Source of the DNA: Pseudoalteromonas luteoviolacea NCIMB 1944
GTDB lineage: Bacteria > Pseudomonadota > Gammaproteobacteria > Enterobacterales > Alteromonadaceae
Assembly (NCBI RefSeq): GCF_001625565.1
Contig: NZ_AUXS01000040.1
Span: 1-64,000, forward strand
Reading direction: 5' to 3'
DNA: 64,000 nucleotides
Positions 8,922 to 17,525 of the stretch are shown here, in pieces. The notes under the pieces were generated by a model that saw only the letters and a list, made by a program, of their open reading frames with translations, ran no database searches and had not been told where the DNA came from. A program made the position numbers and the translations under genes. Numbering within the stretch: position 1 is the first letter of the stretch; each line of letters begins with the position of its first letter.

Positions 8922-10991
8922 ATGAATAACGCCAAAGTCTCTTTTAAGCCCAACAGAATAACTGCTTGGGGTTTAGTTTTGTCTTTATCTTTTTTCTCTC
9001 ATCTCATCGTGGCTGGCCAGCAGAGCAAACATGTAGCCATTGAGGATAATCGCTATATCGTGACATTTAATGCCCCTAAAGTGCAGGGCCTATCAGTTAC
9101 TCAACAACTTGAACATGCCAAGGGGTATCTCAATATACAGGCTGAAAAACTATCAACGCAGCCACAGCAACATCTTTTAGAGCAATATGCAATGGCGTTA
9201 ACGCTAACGCCGGATCAGTATCTCAGCTTAAAAAACCATCCTGATGTTCAATCAATTGAAGTGGACCCCAAGCGATATTTAAGTGCGCAGACTACACCAT
9301 ACGGCATTAGAATGGTCGAAGCAGATCTACTCCGTGATATCGGTGCACCGCACCGAAAAGTGTGTATTTTAGATACTGGCTATACTTTGGGCCACCCTGA
9401 TTTGCCAAACTTAGGTATCACAGGTAGTGATGGTTATGGAGAGCACAACACCGGTCATTGGTATCAGGATGGTCATGGCCATGGAACCCATGTTGCCGGG
9501 ACCGTCGCCGCGATTGGTAACAATGACCTTGGCGTTGTGGGCGTGAACCCTTCAGGCACGCTAGGCTTGCATATTGTCAAAGTTTTCAACAACGGCGGAG
9601 GTTGGGCCTATGGTTCAGACATTGCCGCCGCAATATATCAATGTGTTGCTGCGGGTGCCCAAATTACTAGCATGAGCTTAGGGGGTGGGCAGCCCTCAGA
9701 AGCTGAGCGTATTGCTTTTAATGACACGTATGCACAAGGCGTATTGCACATCGCCGCCGCTGGCAATAGTGGCGTGCAAAGTCAGCACTATCCGGCATCT
9801 TATGACAATGTTGTTGCGGTTGCGGCAGTTGATGAACAAGGTGAACGCGCGAGCTTTTCGACCCATAATGATCAGGTTGAGCTGGCAGCGCCGGGTGTTG
9901 ACGTGCTTTCTACTTTAAACTCTGGCGATTACGGTACCATGAGTGGCACTTCTATGGCGACGCCCCATGTTTCGGGGGTTGCTGCATTAATTTGGGGGCA
10001 TCACCCAAATTGTAGCAATGCGCAGATCCGCAACGCGCTGCAAGCAACTGCTCAAGATAGAGGAGAGCTAGGCCGAGATGACTACTATGGATTCGGTATT
10101 GTTAAAGCCTTTGCCGCTAATGAGTACCTAAAAAACCTCAAGTGCCAACCAGTAACGGGTTTACCTATGGCCGACTTTACCCACGAAGCGGTGCATTTAA
10201 CCGTGTCATTTCAAGATGCATCGCATGATGACCAAGGGATCGTTTCGTATTTTTGGGAATTCGGTGATGGCAACAGTTCGACACAGCGATCACCTACCCA
10301 TGCTTATGCCAAAGAGGGCGTCTATGTAGTCAAACTAAAGGTGACAAACACAGATAACATTCAAGGGTTTAAGGTAAAGCAGCTGGGTATTGATGATGGT
10401 ATAGCGCCAATTTGTGAAGACCGACCACTGTGGAATAGCCGTACAGAATACCGAAAAGGGGACAAAGTAAAATATCAAAACAACAAATACACCGCGATTC
10501 ATTGGGGAACTGGCGCGCAGCCTGCCGCGTATCCGAATGTATGGCAATTTGATGGCACTTGCACAACCAATGATGGTGCGCCAACAGCACACTTTACCTA
10601 CCAGGCGGAACAGTTAACGTTGCACTTAATCGATAGCTCTAGTGATGACGGCGAGATAGTGACTTATCTGTGGGACTTTGGTGATGGCTTCACCTCACAA
10701 CAAGGGGCTGTCAGTCACCAATATGCCAAAGCGGGCAACTACCTTGTTACCCTACGTGTCGCCGACAATGAAGGTTTATCAGCGGAGTTTTCTCAACAAA
10801 TTCAAATTGGTGAAAAGCCTCCGGGTTGCACTGGCAGTACCCCATGGTCGGCGACAGTCGCTTATGGTCAAGGAAAAACAGTCCACCTCAATGACATAGA
10901 ATATCGGGCTCGCTGGTGGAATCGAGGCATAAAGCCAGCGCAAAATCATGGTGCTGGACAGCCATGGGCAAAGCTCGATTCGTGTTTGTAA
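8922..10991 (+). CDS. Second secreted S8 family serine peptidase, paralogue
   Basis: 689 residues from the ATG at 8922; an in-frame TTG at 8889 falls inside a perfect hairpin and is not preferred. It has the same plan as its neighbour: signal peptide ending near AGQ, I9 propeptide (RYIVTFN), catalytic D151 (ILDTGYT), H187 (GHGHGTHVAGT) and S344 (GTSMATPHVSG), then PKD, CBM5/12-like (CEDRPLWNS, NNKYTAIHW), PKD (WDFGDGF) and a last CBM5/12-like module (CTGSTPWSA). Identity with the first is high in the catalytic core and lower in the modules, indicating an old duplication. The Shine-Dalgarno site is weak. Confidence 0.93.
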   Translation: MNNAKVSFKPNRITAWGLVLSLSFFSHLIVAGQQSKHVAIEDNRYIVTFNAPKVQGLSVTQQLEHAKGYLNIQAEKLSTQPQQHLLEQYAMALTLTPDQYLSLKNHPDVQSIEVDPKRYLSAQTTPYGIRMVEADLLRDIGAPHRKVCILDTGYTLGHPDLPNLGITGSDGYGEHNTGHWYQDGHGHGTHVAGTVAAIGNNDLGVVGVNPSGTLGLHIVKVFNNGGGWAYGSDIAAAIYQCVAAGAQITSMSLGGGQPSEAERIAFNDTYAQGVLHIAAAGNSGVQSQHYPASYDNVVAVAAVDEQGERASFSTHNDQVELAAPGVDVLSTLNSGDYGTMSGTSMATPHVSGVAALIWGHHPNCSNAQIRNALQATAQDRGELGRDDYYGFGIVKAFAANEYLKNLKCQPVTGLPMADFTHEAVHLTVSFQDASHDDQGIVSYFWEFGDGNSSTQRSPTHAYAKEGVYVVKLKVTNTDNIQGFKVKQLGIDDGIAPICEDRPLWNSRTEYRKGDKVKYQNNKYTAIHWGTGAQPAAYPNVWQFDGTCTTNDGAPTAHFTYQAEQLTLHLIDSSSDDGEIVTYLWDFGDGFTSQQGAVSHQYAKAGNYLVTLRVADNEGLSAEFSQQIQIGEKPPGCTGSTPWSATVAYGQGKTVHLNDIEYRARWWNRGIKPAQNHGAGQPWAKLDSCL

Positions 10992-11003
10992 AGGGGGTTG
11001 ACA

Positions 11004-11216
11004 ATGTCTATGAAATTCCAATGTTCATCTTTACTGATCACCAGTATGGTGCTGCCTTGCATTGCCATCGCACAGAGCACGGCTCACCACTACATTGTTA
11101 AGTTAAAGGACACGCCTTGGCAGCAAAGTTCCTATCCGCCGCTTGACCCCGATATCACACTTGCCCATTCCCCCTTAAACCCCGGTAAAATATTTCTAAC
11201 CTCTATATTCGACTGA
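11004..11216 (+). pseudogene. Truncated third S8 protease (signal peptide plus start of I9 propeptide)
   Basis: A 70-residue ORF that begins 12 bases after the second protease stop with a strong ribosome site (AGGGGG) and ATG at 11004. It encodes a signal peptide ending AIAQ and then HHYIVKLKDTP, matching the RYIVKMND and RYIVTFN propeptide starts of the two intact proteases, and stops about 50 residues later. No catalytic motif follows. It is best read as the remnant of a third tandem copy, although a short secreted product could still be made. Confidence 0.65.
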
Positions 11217-11448
11217 TACGAACCCTTTAACTTAGTCAATATTTCAGTTATAGCTATAGACTGTGAATGCACAAACATGAGCACAGCTTACCGTGAATGA
11301 GGAAACCAAGCTTTTGGTGGATATATTTAACCTTGCCTACATGTAACAATTTCACAACAAAATTTTGTAATTATTTTCTTTCGCTCGGAGTCTATAGCGG
11401 TAGATATCTGTAATTGATCAAAAAAACAACTAACTTAAAGGTATATAC

Positions 11449-12297
11449 ATGAAACTTAGTAAAAGGATTGTTCTGGCTTCACTTTTCGCAGCGCCCTGTG
11501 CATTTGCGCAAAACGTTGTGATTAATTTTGATGATTCACTTGATGGTGTTAACCATGCAACCAACTCGATTTCAATAAACTTAACTCAACAGGGAAATAT
11601 GCTTATTGGCAACGATGGCCAATACGTGACTTTGTCAGGTGAAGTTGAAGAAACCAATAACGCTTTCTACGGCAGTGGTCTAGAGCCTAGAGTTCACTTT
11701 AAACTCAATGACAATGGCAACGTAAAATGGTTTACAGGTACTCGAAACGCCGCAAATGTCTGGACTGGCACTTGGTACGGCTCTAACGGCAGCAAGGGGG
11801 ACTTTGGCTTTGAATACAGTGATGCTTTAACAACCCCACCTGCATGTTCTGATGTTGTCCGTCTGGACTCAGATCCGGTATTCTCTGGAGGGGAATTTGA
11901 TTACACCAGACCTCTGAATGAGACTTGCCTGATGGATACAGATGATGCAACGAAAGGTATTTATTTGCAGTCAGACACGGGCGGTCTACCTTTCCCCATG
12001 TCGTTTTCAATAGAGCTGAAAAGAAACTTTACCATACAGTCTTTCAAATTAGGCACGTACAATAACGGTCAAGGCAATAGATTAACGACATTTACGCTGG
12101 AAGCATGGGAAAATGGCGCTTGGGCCAAAAAGGGTGACTTTGAGTTTACCTCTAGTATTCCTAGCAAGGGATTTGTCAGAGAGCTTTACAGATTACCTGA
12201 GGCCGTAACAACTTCTAAAATCAGAATCTCTGCAACGGGTACGGCTGACTATTATAATGCAGGCCGCGTGCTTATGTATGGCTTGTCATTTCATTGA
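11449..12297 (+). CDS. Secreted protein of unknown function
   Basis: 282 residues with a clear signal peptide (ASLFAAPCAFAQ). It is rich in Asn, Gly and aromatic residues, as in beta-sandwich extracellular proteins. The C-terminal part (about 190-282) has short strands reminiscent of discoidin-like carbohydrate-binding folds (LEAWENGAWAKKG, SKIRISATG), a weak resemblance only. Two Cys pairs could form disulfides. It follows the protease cluster but has its own 230-base upstream region and is closed by an inverted repeat, so it is probably monocistronic. I do not recognise the family. Confidence 0.8.
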   Translation: MKLSKRIVLASLFAAPCAFAQNVVINFDDSLDGVNHATNSISINLTQQGNMLIGNDGQYVTLSGEVEETNNAFYGSGLEPRVHFKLNDNGNVKWFTGTRNAANVWTGTWYGSNGSKGDFGFEYSDALTTPPACSDVVRLDSDPVFSGGEFDYTRPLNETCLMDTDDATKGIYLQSDTGGLPFPMSFSIELKRNFTIQSFKLGTYNNGQGNRLTTFTLEAWENGAWAKKGDFEFTSSIPSKGFVRELYRLPEAVTTSKIRISATGTADYYNAGRVLMYGLSFH

Positions 12298-12322
12298 TAA
12301 CTTATCGTAGATAGACAGCTTA

Positions 12323-12343
12323 ACCACCCACACTGTGGGTGGT
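12323..12343. terminator. Convergent hairpin terminator
   Basis: ACCACCCACA and TGTGGGTGGT form 10-bp perfect arms around one base, between two convergent genes. No T-run follows on either strand, so efficiency is uncertain. Confidence 0.5.
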
Positions 12344-12355
12344 ACTATGCAGTCA

Positions 12356-12571
12356 TCATTGTGCGTTATTCCTTGAAAGTAGCTTTACCGCTATCGGCAT
12401 GACGACGTAAGAGATCACGGGCACGATAAGTGCTACAGCAATGGCAACATGCAGCAGTTTATTTGCGCCAATAAATGGCGCTATCAGTTCAGGAATAAAA
12501 TACACCAGTGGCAGTAATGCAATGTAGTTGATCAAAGCCAATACATGTTGATTAGGTGTTGTGGTTTTCAT
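12356..12571 (-). CDS. Small two-helix inner-membrane protein
   Basis: 71 residues from the ATG at 12571, chosen because AGGAG lies 8 bases upstream (the ATG at 12577 would be only 2 bases away). It has two hydrophobic segments, with IALLPLVYFIPELIAPFIG and a second ending VISYVVMPIAVKLL. The pattern resembles the C-terminal membrane tail found on some antibiotic-biosynthesis monooxygenase-like proteins, here without the enzyme domain. It lies 29 bases downstream of the pirin gene on the same strand and is probably cotranscribed with it. Confidence 0.7.
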   Translation of the reverse strand: MKTTTPNQHVLALINYIALLPLVYFIPELIAPFIGANKLLHVAIAVALIVPVISYVVMPIAVKLLSRNNAQ

Positions 12572-12600
12572 AGTCATTGCTCCTATTGATTAAACTGAGG

Positions 12601-13287
12601 TTAGCGATGAGAGACAACGAGTAGTTGTGTATGCGCTTTAGCGACGATGTTTAGCTCTGTATTTCTAACTAAATCACCTTCTTTTATATCAATGGATCCA
12701 TCTATGTGGCGCAGCTCCGCGTTACCTGCAATGATATAAACCAAGGCATCATTGGTTATCTCGATACTGTCAGCGGTATCTAAATGGACGATGTCCATTG
12801 TCGTGGCGCTGGCAAAGGTATCTGTTTGTGATTGGCTGCCGCCATAAATGCGTGTTGTACCTTTTGTTTTAGGTGTATAAGACTTATATTCAGCAGCTTG
12901 CCCAGATACTTCTGGTAGTGCCCACACCTGTAACATGCGATTAGGTTGGTCATCTGGGTTAATTTCATTGTGGCTGAATCCTTCACCGCCCGCCCTTTGA
13001 ACTTGCACATCACCTGCGATTAAATCTTTGCCGTGCTCGAGCGAACCTTCGTGACTGACGCGCCCCTCTAGCACAATTGAAATGACATCAATTTCGCTGT
13101 GTGGGTGCATACCTGATTGGCCGTGTGGCAAGTAACGAGCGTCTGCAAGGTAGACCATGCTGCCCAACCCTTCAAATGTTTCTGGCTTTTTACGTCCTGC
13201 AAATACTCGGCTGTCGGTTACAAGTCTGTGCTCTGTGATCCCTGCAAATCCGCCTAACTGTAATGTGTCTCTAGAAAGAATATTCAT
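12601..13287 (-). CDS. Pirin family protein (YhhW-like bicupin)
   Basis: 228 residues, the usual length for the pirin/YhhW family. The N-terminal cupin shows the metal-binding HPHSEIDVISIVLEGRVSHE block around residues 61-80 and GEGFSHNE near residue 101. Some family members act as quercetin 2,3-dioxygenases; here the substrate is unknown. It is divergent from a LysR regulator at 13413, so regulation by that protein is likely, and it leads the small membrane protein gene. Confidence 0.88.
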   Translation of the reverse strand: MNILSRDTLQLGGFAGITEHRLVTDSRVFAGRKKPETFEGLGSMVYLADARYLPHGQSGMHPHSEIDVISIVLEGRVSHEGSLEHGKDLIAGDVQVQRAGGEGFSHNEINPDDQPNRMLQVWALPEVSGQAAEYKSYTPKTKGTTRIYGGSQSQTDTFASATTMDIVHLDTADSIEITNDALVYIIAGNAELRHIDGSIDIKEGDLVRNTELNIVAKAHTQLLVVSHR

Positions 13288-13412
13288 CGTGGTTTCCTTT
13301 TGTGTTTAATCTGTTTCGAAGTGATGAGTAAAGTCTAAGGAAAGCCGGTTGTTTTATATATACCTATAAAATAAAATTACTTTTCCACATTCAACAACAA
13401 TAGGGGTGAGTA

Positions 13413-14318
13413 ATGGAGAAAACAGATCTGAATTCAATGCTGTTATTTTTAGCCGTCGTTGATGCGGGCAGTTTTACCTTGGCGGCTGAGCGTCTCAATA
13501 TGCCAAAGGCCAATTTAAGCCGAAAAATTACACAACTTGAAGCGAATTTGGGGATCACGCTTTTGCAGCGCACCACCCGTTCGCAACATTTAACTGAAGC
13601 CGGCAGAACGTACCTTACGCACTGTCGGCAAATTAAAGAGCAGGTTGAGTTGGCCAATGCCAGTGTTGCGCAAGCGCTTACCGAGGTATCCGGCGAACTC
13701 AAAGTTGGTATGTCTGTTGGTATGGGGCATGAGATCCTTAAACCGGTACTGAGTCAGTTTATGCGTGCGCACCCACAGGTCAATTTACAACTCAGTTTAC
13801 TAAACCGCCGTGTCGATGTGATTGATGAAGGGTTTGACTTGGTGATACGTATCGGCGAATTGGCCGATTCTCGTTTGATTGCCAAACGCTTAGGATGTGT
13901 TTCTCGCAGGTTGTACGCAAGTTACAGTTATATGAAGCAGTACGGTCCGATAGCATCGCCTCATGAGCTTGAAAATCACGCTGTGTTACTGATGAGTAGT
14001 ATTCAAAAATCTGAAATGATCCGTCTTCAAAATGGGGCGCAACAGTGTGATATCTCAGTTGTCCCAAGAATGCGTGTTGACGACTACGTGGTGCTTAAAC
14101 AAATGGTCTTGGATGGGATGGGCACCGCCATATTGCCAGACTACATGTGTGCACAAGAACCAGAACAAAGCATATTGCTTCGTGTCCTACCTCACTGGCA
14201 GTTGCCTGCAGTGGAGGTGTATGCACTGTATCCAAAAAACCGTTTACACATTCCCAAAGTTCGCGCCTTTGTAGAGTTTATCCAGAGTGTATTTGCTGAG
14301 CGCTTGTCACATCTATAA
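13413..14318 (+). CDS. LysR family transcriptional regulator
   Basis: 301 residues with an N-terminal winged helix (AVVDAGSFTLAAERLNMPKA, then SRKITQLEANLGITLLQRTTR) and a LysR substrate-binding domain from about residue 90. GGGGTGAG precedes the ATG. It is divergent from the pirin gene with 125 bases between start codons, the classical arrangement for a LysR regulator and its target. Confidence 0.92.
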   Translation: MEKTDLNSMLLFLAVVDAGSFTLAAERLNMPKANLSRKITQLEANLGITLLQRTTRSQHLTEAGRTYLTHCRQIKEQVELANASVAQALTEVSGELKVGMSVGMGHEILKPVLSQFMRAHPQVNLQLSLLNRRVDVIDEGFDLVIRIGELADSRLIAKRLGCVSRRLYASYSYMKQYGPIASPHELENHAVLLMSSIQKSEMIRLQNGAQQCDISVVPRMRVDDYVVLKQMVLDGMGTAILPDYMCAQEPEQSILLRVLPHWQLPAVEVYALYPKNRLHIPKVRAFVEFIQSVFAERLSHL

Positions 14319-14334
14319 AAAGTATAAAAAAGTC

Positions 14335-14365
14335 TTTACCTCAAGTTAAGTTGAGCTTTTAAGGT
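14335..14365 (+). promoter_or_regulatory. SoxR/MerR-type promoter with long spacer
   Basis: A -35 TTTACC (14335-14340), a 19-base spacer holding the dyad CTCAAGTTAAGTTGAG (14340-14355), then a -10-like TAAGGT (14360-14365). The 19-base spacing with the dyad between the boxes is diagnostic of MerR-family control, and the sequence is one base from the SoxR box core CTCAAGTTAACTTGAG. It reads toward the 27-codon ORF and the VOC gene. No merR or soxR gene is in the window. Confidence 0.7.
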
Positions 14366-14391
14366 GTGTTCAACTCAAAGGAGGAAAGACA

Positions 14392-14475
14392 ATGAAAACA
14401 CTCATCAAAGCTTATATAGCGCAATTAATTTTTGATAAAAACTCAACGTTTAATCACACCATGGAAAACAAATAA
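14392..14475 (+). CDS. 27-residue leader or small protein
   Basis: An ORF of 27 codons (MKTLIKAYIAQ to HTMENK) with an ideal ribosome site, AAGGAGG, 7 bases before the ATG. It begins 26 bases after the SoxR-like -10 box and ends 9 bases before the VOC gene start, so it is the first cistron of that transcript. The peptide has a basic, mildly amphipathic N-terminal half. It may be a functional small protein or may drive coupling to the next gene. No homologue is recognised. Confidence 0.5.
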   Translation: MKTLIKAYIAQLIFDKNSTFNHTMENK

Positions 14476-14484
14476 GGCGCGCGT

Positions 14485-14898
14485 ATGTACTTAGAACATG
14501 TCAATCTTGTAGTCAAAAATATAGAGTCGGCACTGCACTTTTATCGGGCTGCCTTTCCCCATTGGAAGGTGAGAAGTAAAGGTCATGGGGAGTGGTTTGG
14601 CAAGCCAAGACAGTGGCTTCATTTTGGTGACGACTTCCATTATCTTGCTTTTAGTGATCATGGCGAAGGCGAAAACAAGGTGCTATCTGGACATCAGGTC
14701 GGCCTTGGTCACTTTGCTTATGTCGTGAATTGTTTAGAAGGTGTGATTAAGCGCTTGAATGATGCGGGTTATAAGGTGGACAAGACCGGTGCGCAGCACC
14801 CTTATCGTAAAAATGTTTACTTTATTGACCCTGATGGTTTTGAGGTGGAGTTTGTAGAGTATCAAAGCGATTTACCTGCTCAGCGCAACAGTGATTAA
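14485..14898 (+). CDS. VOC family (glyoxalase-like) protein
   Basis: 137 residues, one vicinal-oxygen-chelate module pair. Candidate metal ligands are H5 in LEHVNLVV, a middle acidic/His region (QWLHFGDDFHYLAF), H71 in GHFAYVV and the final Glu in DPDGFEVEFVEY. It lies downstream of a SoxR-like promoter and a 27-codon ORF, and upstream of a glutathione transferase gene, so a detoxification role during redox or electrophile stress is plausible but inferred. Confidence 0.85.
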   Translation: MYLEHVNLVVKNIESALHFYRAAFPHWKVRSKGHGEWFGKPRQWLHFGDDFHYLAFSDHGEGENKVLSGHQVGLGHFAYVVNCLEGVIKRLNDAGYKVDKTGAQHPYRKNVYFIDPDGFEVEFVEYQSDLPAQRNSD

Positions 14899-14968
14899 CG
14901 TGTGTTGCAATCTTCAAAAATACTTCATTTACTCGGTAGGGCGTCTATGAAAAACTATCTGTGGTAGC

Positions 14969-14986
14969 CGGGTGAGCCATCACCCG
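14969..14986 (+). terminator. Hairpin between VOC and GST genes
   Basis: CGGGTGA, GCCA, TCACCCG. There is no T-run, so it may attenuate or merely protect the upstream message. Confidence 0.35.
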
Positions 14987-15024
14987 ACGCAGATATAAAA
15001 TTACAGTAAAAGGATCCTTTTGGT

Positions 15025-15630
15025 ATGTCAGGTATCACCTTATATAGTTTTTCACGTTCTGGAAATAGTCATAAAATTAGGCACTTTTTATCTATTCTAG
15101 GGATAGAATATGAGTTAAAGCTGTTAGATCCACACACTCAAGAGCACAAATCCGATCATTTTTTAGCGCTAAACCCGTTGGGTCAGGTACCTGTGTTGGT
15201 TGATGGTGATGCGGTAATTTGTGACTCAAATGCGATACTCGTATACCTTGCTGAAAAGTACGATGAAGATAAAACTTGGTATCCGCAAAATGCTTTACTT
15301 CGCGCCGAGATACAGAAGTTCTTATCTATGTCAGCCGGAGAGGTGCTCAATGGTCCAAATTTATATCGCGGTATCAAAGTGATTGGAAAACCTGGTGATT
15401 TGGAGCAAACCTACGACAAGACGATTCACTTTTTCACCTATCTTGATAAGCACTTAAACGACAGAAACTATTTGCTAGGTACTAAACCGAGTATTGCGGA
15501 TATTGCGTTGTACACGTATCCAAAATTGGCTGTAAAGTCGGGCATAAACCTCAGTGACTTCGGCAATATTGCCGATTGGTTTGCCAGAATTGAAAGCGGC
15601 TTACACTATGTCAGTGCACCTGAAAAATAA
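15025..15630 (+). CDS. Glutathione S-transferase family protein
   Basis: 201 residues with the thioredoxin-like N-terminal domain (TLYSFSRSGNSHKIRHFLSI; NPLGQVPVLVDGD; the glutathione-binding CDSNAILVYLAEKY) and a helical C-terminal domain with GTKPSIADIALYTY, the conserved N-capping and hydrophobic-staple region of GSTs. Ser at position 11-13 is the probable activating residue. It lies 126 bases after the VOC gene, possibly on the same stress-inducible transcript. Confidence 0.92.
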   Translation: MSGITLYSFSRSGNSHKIRHFLSILGIEYELKLLDPHTQEHKSDHFLALNPLGQVPVLVDGDAVICDSNAILVYLAEKYDEDKTWYPQNALLRAEIQKFLSMSAGEVLNGPNLYRGIKVIGKPGDLEQTYDKTIHFFTYLDKHLNDRNYLLGTKPSIADIALYTYPKLAVKSGINLSDFGNIADWFARIESGLHYVSAPEK

Positions 15631-16097
15631 TGTCTTAAGTGGGCATGATTAGTTGCACAAATTGCCGTATCTAAGTGGATTAAATGCGGCAATACGACAA
15701 TAGTGCTTGTGGCTATTTGTTGAATTCAGCCTGTTTTTCGTCGGTTAATTGTACTTGTTTCATATGTACAAAGACCTAATCAATGGACACGTATGGATAG
15801 AATGAATCTTCGCGATTTTTCCACCACTTCAAAAGCGAAATAAAGTGTTTTATGCGTGACCGATCTCCCTTTGAGCGCTTAGCTTATGAGCTCTAAAAAC
15901 AGGCCATTTACTGCGAAGTGTGTCGCGCTCGCATTTTTCAAAGCCAAGGGGAGGCTTTAAGATTTAGCTTGAGATGTGTTTGGCTATTTTAAACAGGTGT
16001 GCAAGGTAAAACTAGAAAGTGTGAACAAGACTGAAGGGCCTAGCTCACACAATTAATCGTTCATTGAGACGCTAAATTTGCGTTAAGCGGATGGAGG
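15631..16097. repeat. Intergenic part of duplicated unit, copy 1
   Basis: 467 bases with no supported gene. Most of it is repeated, with substitutions, at about 17080-17525: compare the stretch with GACACGTATGGATAGAATGA (from about 15784) and GACACGTATAGGTAGAATAA (from about 17221). It holds the copy-1 hairpin TTGCCG (15662-15667)/CGGCAA (15687-15692). Confidence 0.75.
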
Positions 16098-16934
16098 TTA
16101 ATAGGGACTCCAATAACAAACGAGTTGTCCTTTCATTATTCCACTAGATGCTGTACCGGTCGAACTTAAGACACAAGTATATTCACCTTCAAAAAAACCG
16201 AATAGAGAGTCCCAAACTGCGTTGAAGCGTTTAACTTCTTCTCTTGAAGTTATACGCGCTTCATAATTTACCGTCACACCAGAGTTAGTGTTGATAGTTA
16301 CGTCAAAATCTACGTTGTCACAAAACCTTTCAACTGGTCGACACATTGTGTGAGGTACTCGTTTACCATTAGATAGTTTGTAACTGTTAATGACGATATT
16401 CGGGTTATCGTTTTTACCATTGAACTTTTTAAGATAATCAACAATTGCAATTGCTGAATCAGTCCCGAGCTGTGTTGCTAAGGCATTTGAATAACTATCT
16501 ACTGGCCCTGTTTGGCTTTGCGGCGGATTTGATTGGGTACGCACCTGTGTTGTGCGCATCGGCGAAACACGTTCAGGTTCGTTATTAATGTCTACAGTCT
16601 GAATATCATCACCACCATGGGGCGTACAACCATTACGCGGATCCATACATGGATCTGCGGTCACATATCGGTATGTGTATAATCGTTTATTGCGGCTACT
16701 GTTGATAAAACCTTCGAGGATATCGTTTGCATGTCTATTAGACATACAGTATCCATTGTTTGAATAACAGTCTGTCTCAAATGAGAGATTGACGATGCGT
16801 TGATTTTCATAAGTAGGAATAACTTTAATTTCCTCGCCTTCAACGCTCTTAAAATACAGTCCCTCAAAAGCCAAGGATGTAAAAGGTATTAAAAAGTTGC
16901 CGAGCATCATGCTCATCATTACAAAAAACTTCAT
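16098..16934 (-). CDS. Secreted Cys-rich protein, tandem copy 1
   Basis: 278 residues with a signal peptide (MSMMLGNFLIPFTSLAFEG) and several Cys. A good ribosome site (AAGGAG, 5 bases before ATG) supports the start. I recognise no family. Its first about 125 residues are almost identical to the downstream paralogue at 17526-18287, including at the DNA level, while the last about 150 are diverged. It carries about 25 residues (from VRTQSNPPQSQ) that the paralogue lacks. The gene has a 13-bp perfect inverted repeat in its upstream region. Confidence 0.8.
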   Translation of the reverse strand: MKFFVMMSMMLGNFLIPFTSLAFEGLYFKSVEGEEIKVIPTYENQRIVNLSFETDCYSNNGYCMSNRHANDILEGFINSSRNKRLYTYRYVTADPCMDPRNGCTPHGGDDIQTVDINNEPERVSPMRTTQVRTQSNPPQSQTGPVDSYSNALATQLGTDSAIAIVDYLKKFNGKNDNPNIVINSYKLSNGKRVPHTMCRPVERFCDNVDFDVTINTNSGVTVNYEARITSREEVKRFNAVWDSLFGFFEGEYTCVLSSTGTASSGIMKGQLVCYWSPY

Positions 16935-16965
16935 GTTATCTCCTTTAAACTTTTTTTGTAAATGA

Positions 16966-17008
16966 AAACAAATGGTAACATATTGGTTGCATATATTACC
17001 ATTTGTTT
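16966..17008. promoter_or_regulatory. 13-bp perfect inverted repeat upstream of copy 1
   Basis: AAACAAATGGTAA (16966-16978) and TTACCATTTGTTT (16996-17008) around 17 bases, 32 bases upstream of the copy-1 start codon. The paralogue keeps the first arm (about 18319-18331) but its second arm is absent. It could be an operator or a 5' UTR stem. Confidence 0.5.
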
Positions 17009-17016
17009 AATTTGCC

Positions 17017-17525
17017 GTCTTTAATGGAAGCATATTAAAATATTTCAATACTCAATCTTAGGAATGTTAGGTGCGGGTCCGATTAGATAAACGTATTACC
17101 GTATTTAAGTAGCGTAAACACGGTAATACGATAAAAGTTGCTTGGACTTGTTAATGAATTCAAGTCTGTTTGTCGTCGGTGAATTTTACTTGTCGCATGA
17201 TTCCCAAAGACCTAATCAATGGACACGTATAGGTAGAATAAATCTTCGCGATTTTTCCACCACTTCAAAAGCGAAATAAAGTGTTTTATGCGTAACTTAT
17301 TCCCCCTCTTAGCGCCTAGCTTATGGGCTCTAAAAAGCAGGCTATTTACTGCGATTGTGTCGCGTTCGCATTGTTCAAAGCTAAGGGGAGCTTTAAGATT
17401 TAGCTGTGTTTGGCTATTTTAAACTGGTGTGCAAGGCAATACTAGAAGTGTGAACGAGGCAGAAGCGCCTAGCTCACACATTAGTCGTTCATTGAGACGC
17501 TAAAGTTGCGTTAAGCGGATGGAGG
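17017..17525. repeat. Intergenic part of duplicated unit, copy 2
   Basis: About 500 bases between the two paralogues, homologous both to 15640-16097 and, at its left edge (17034-17100), to 18390-18455. It includes the copy-2 hairpin TTACCG (17096-17101)/CGGTAA (17121-17126). No gene is seen. Confidence 0.7.
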
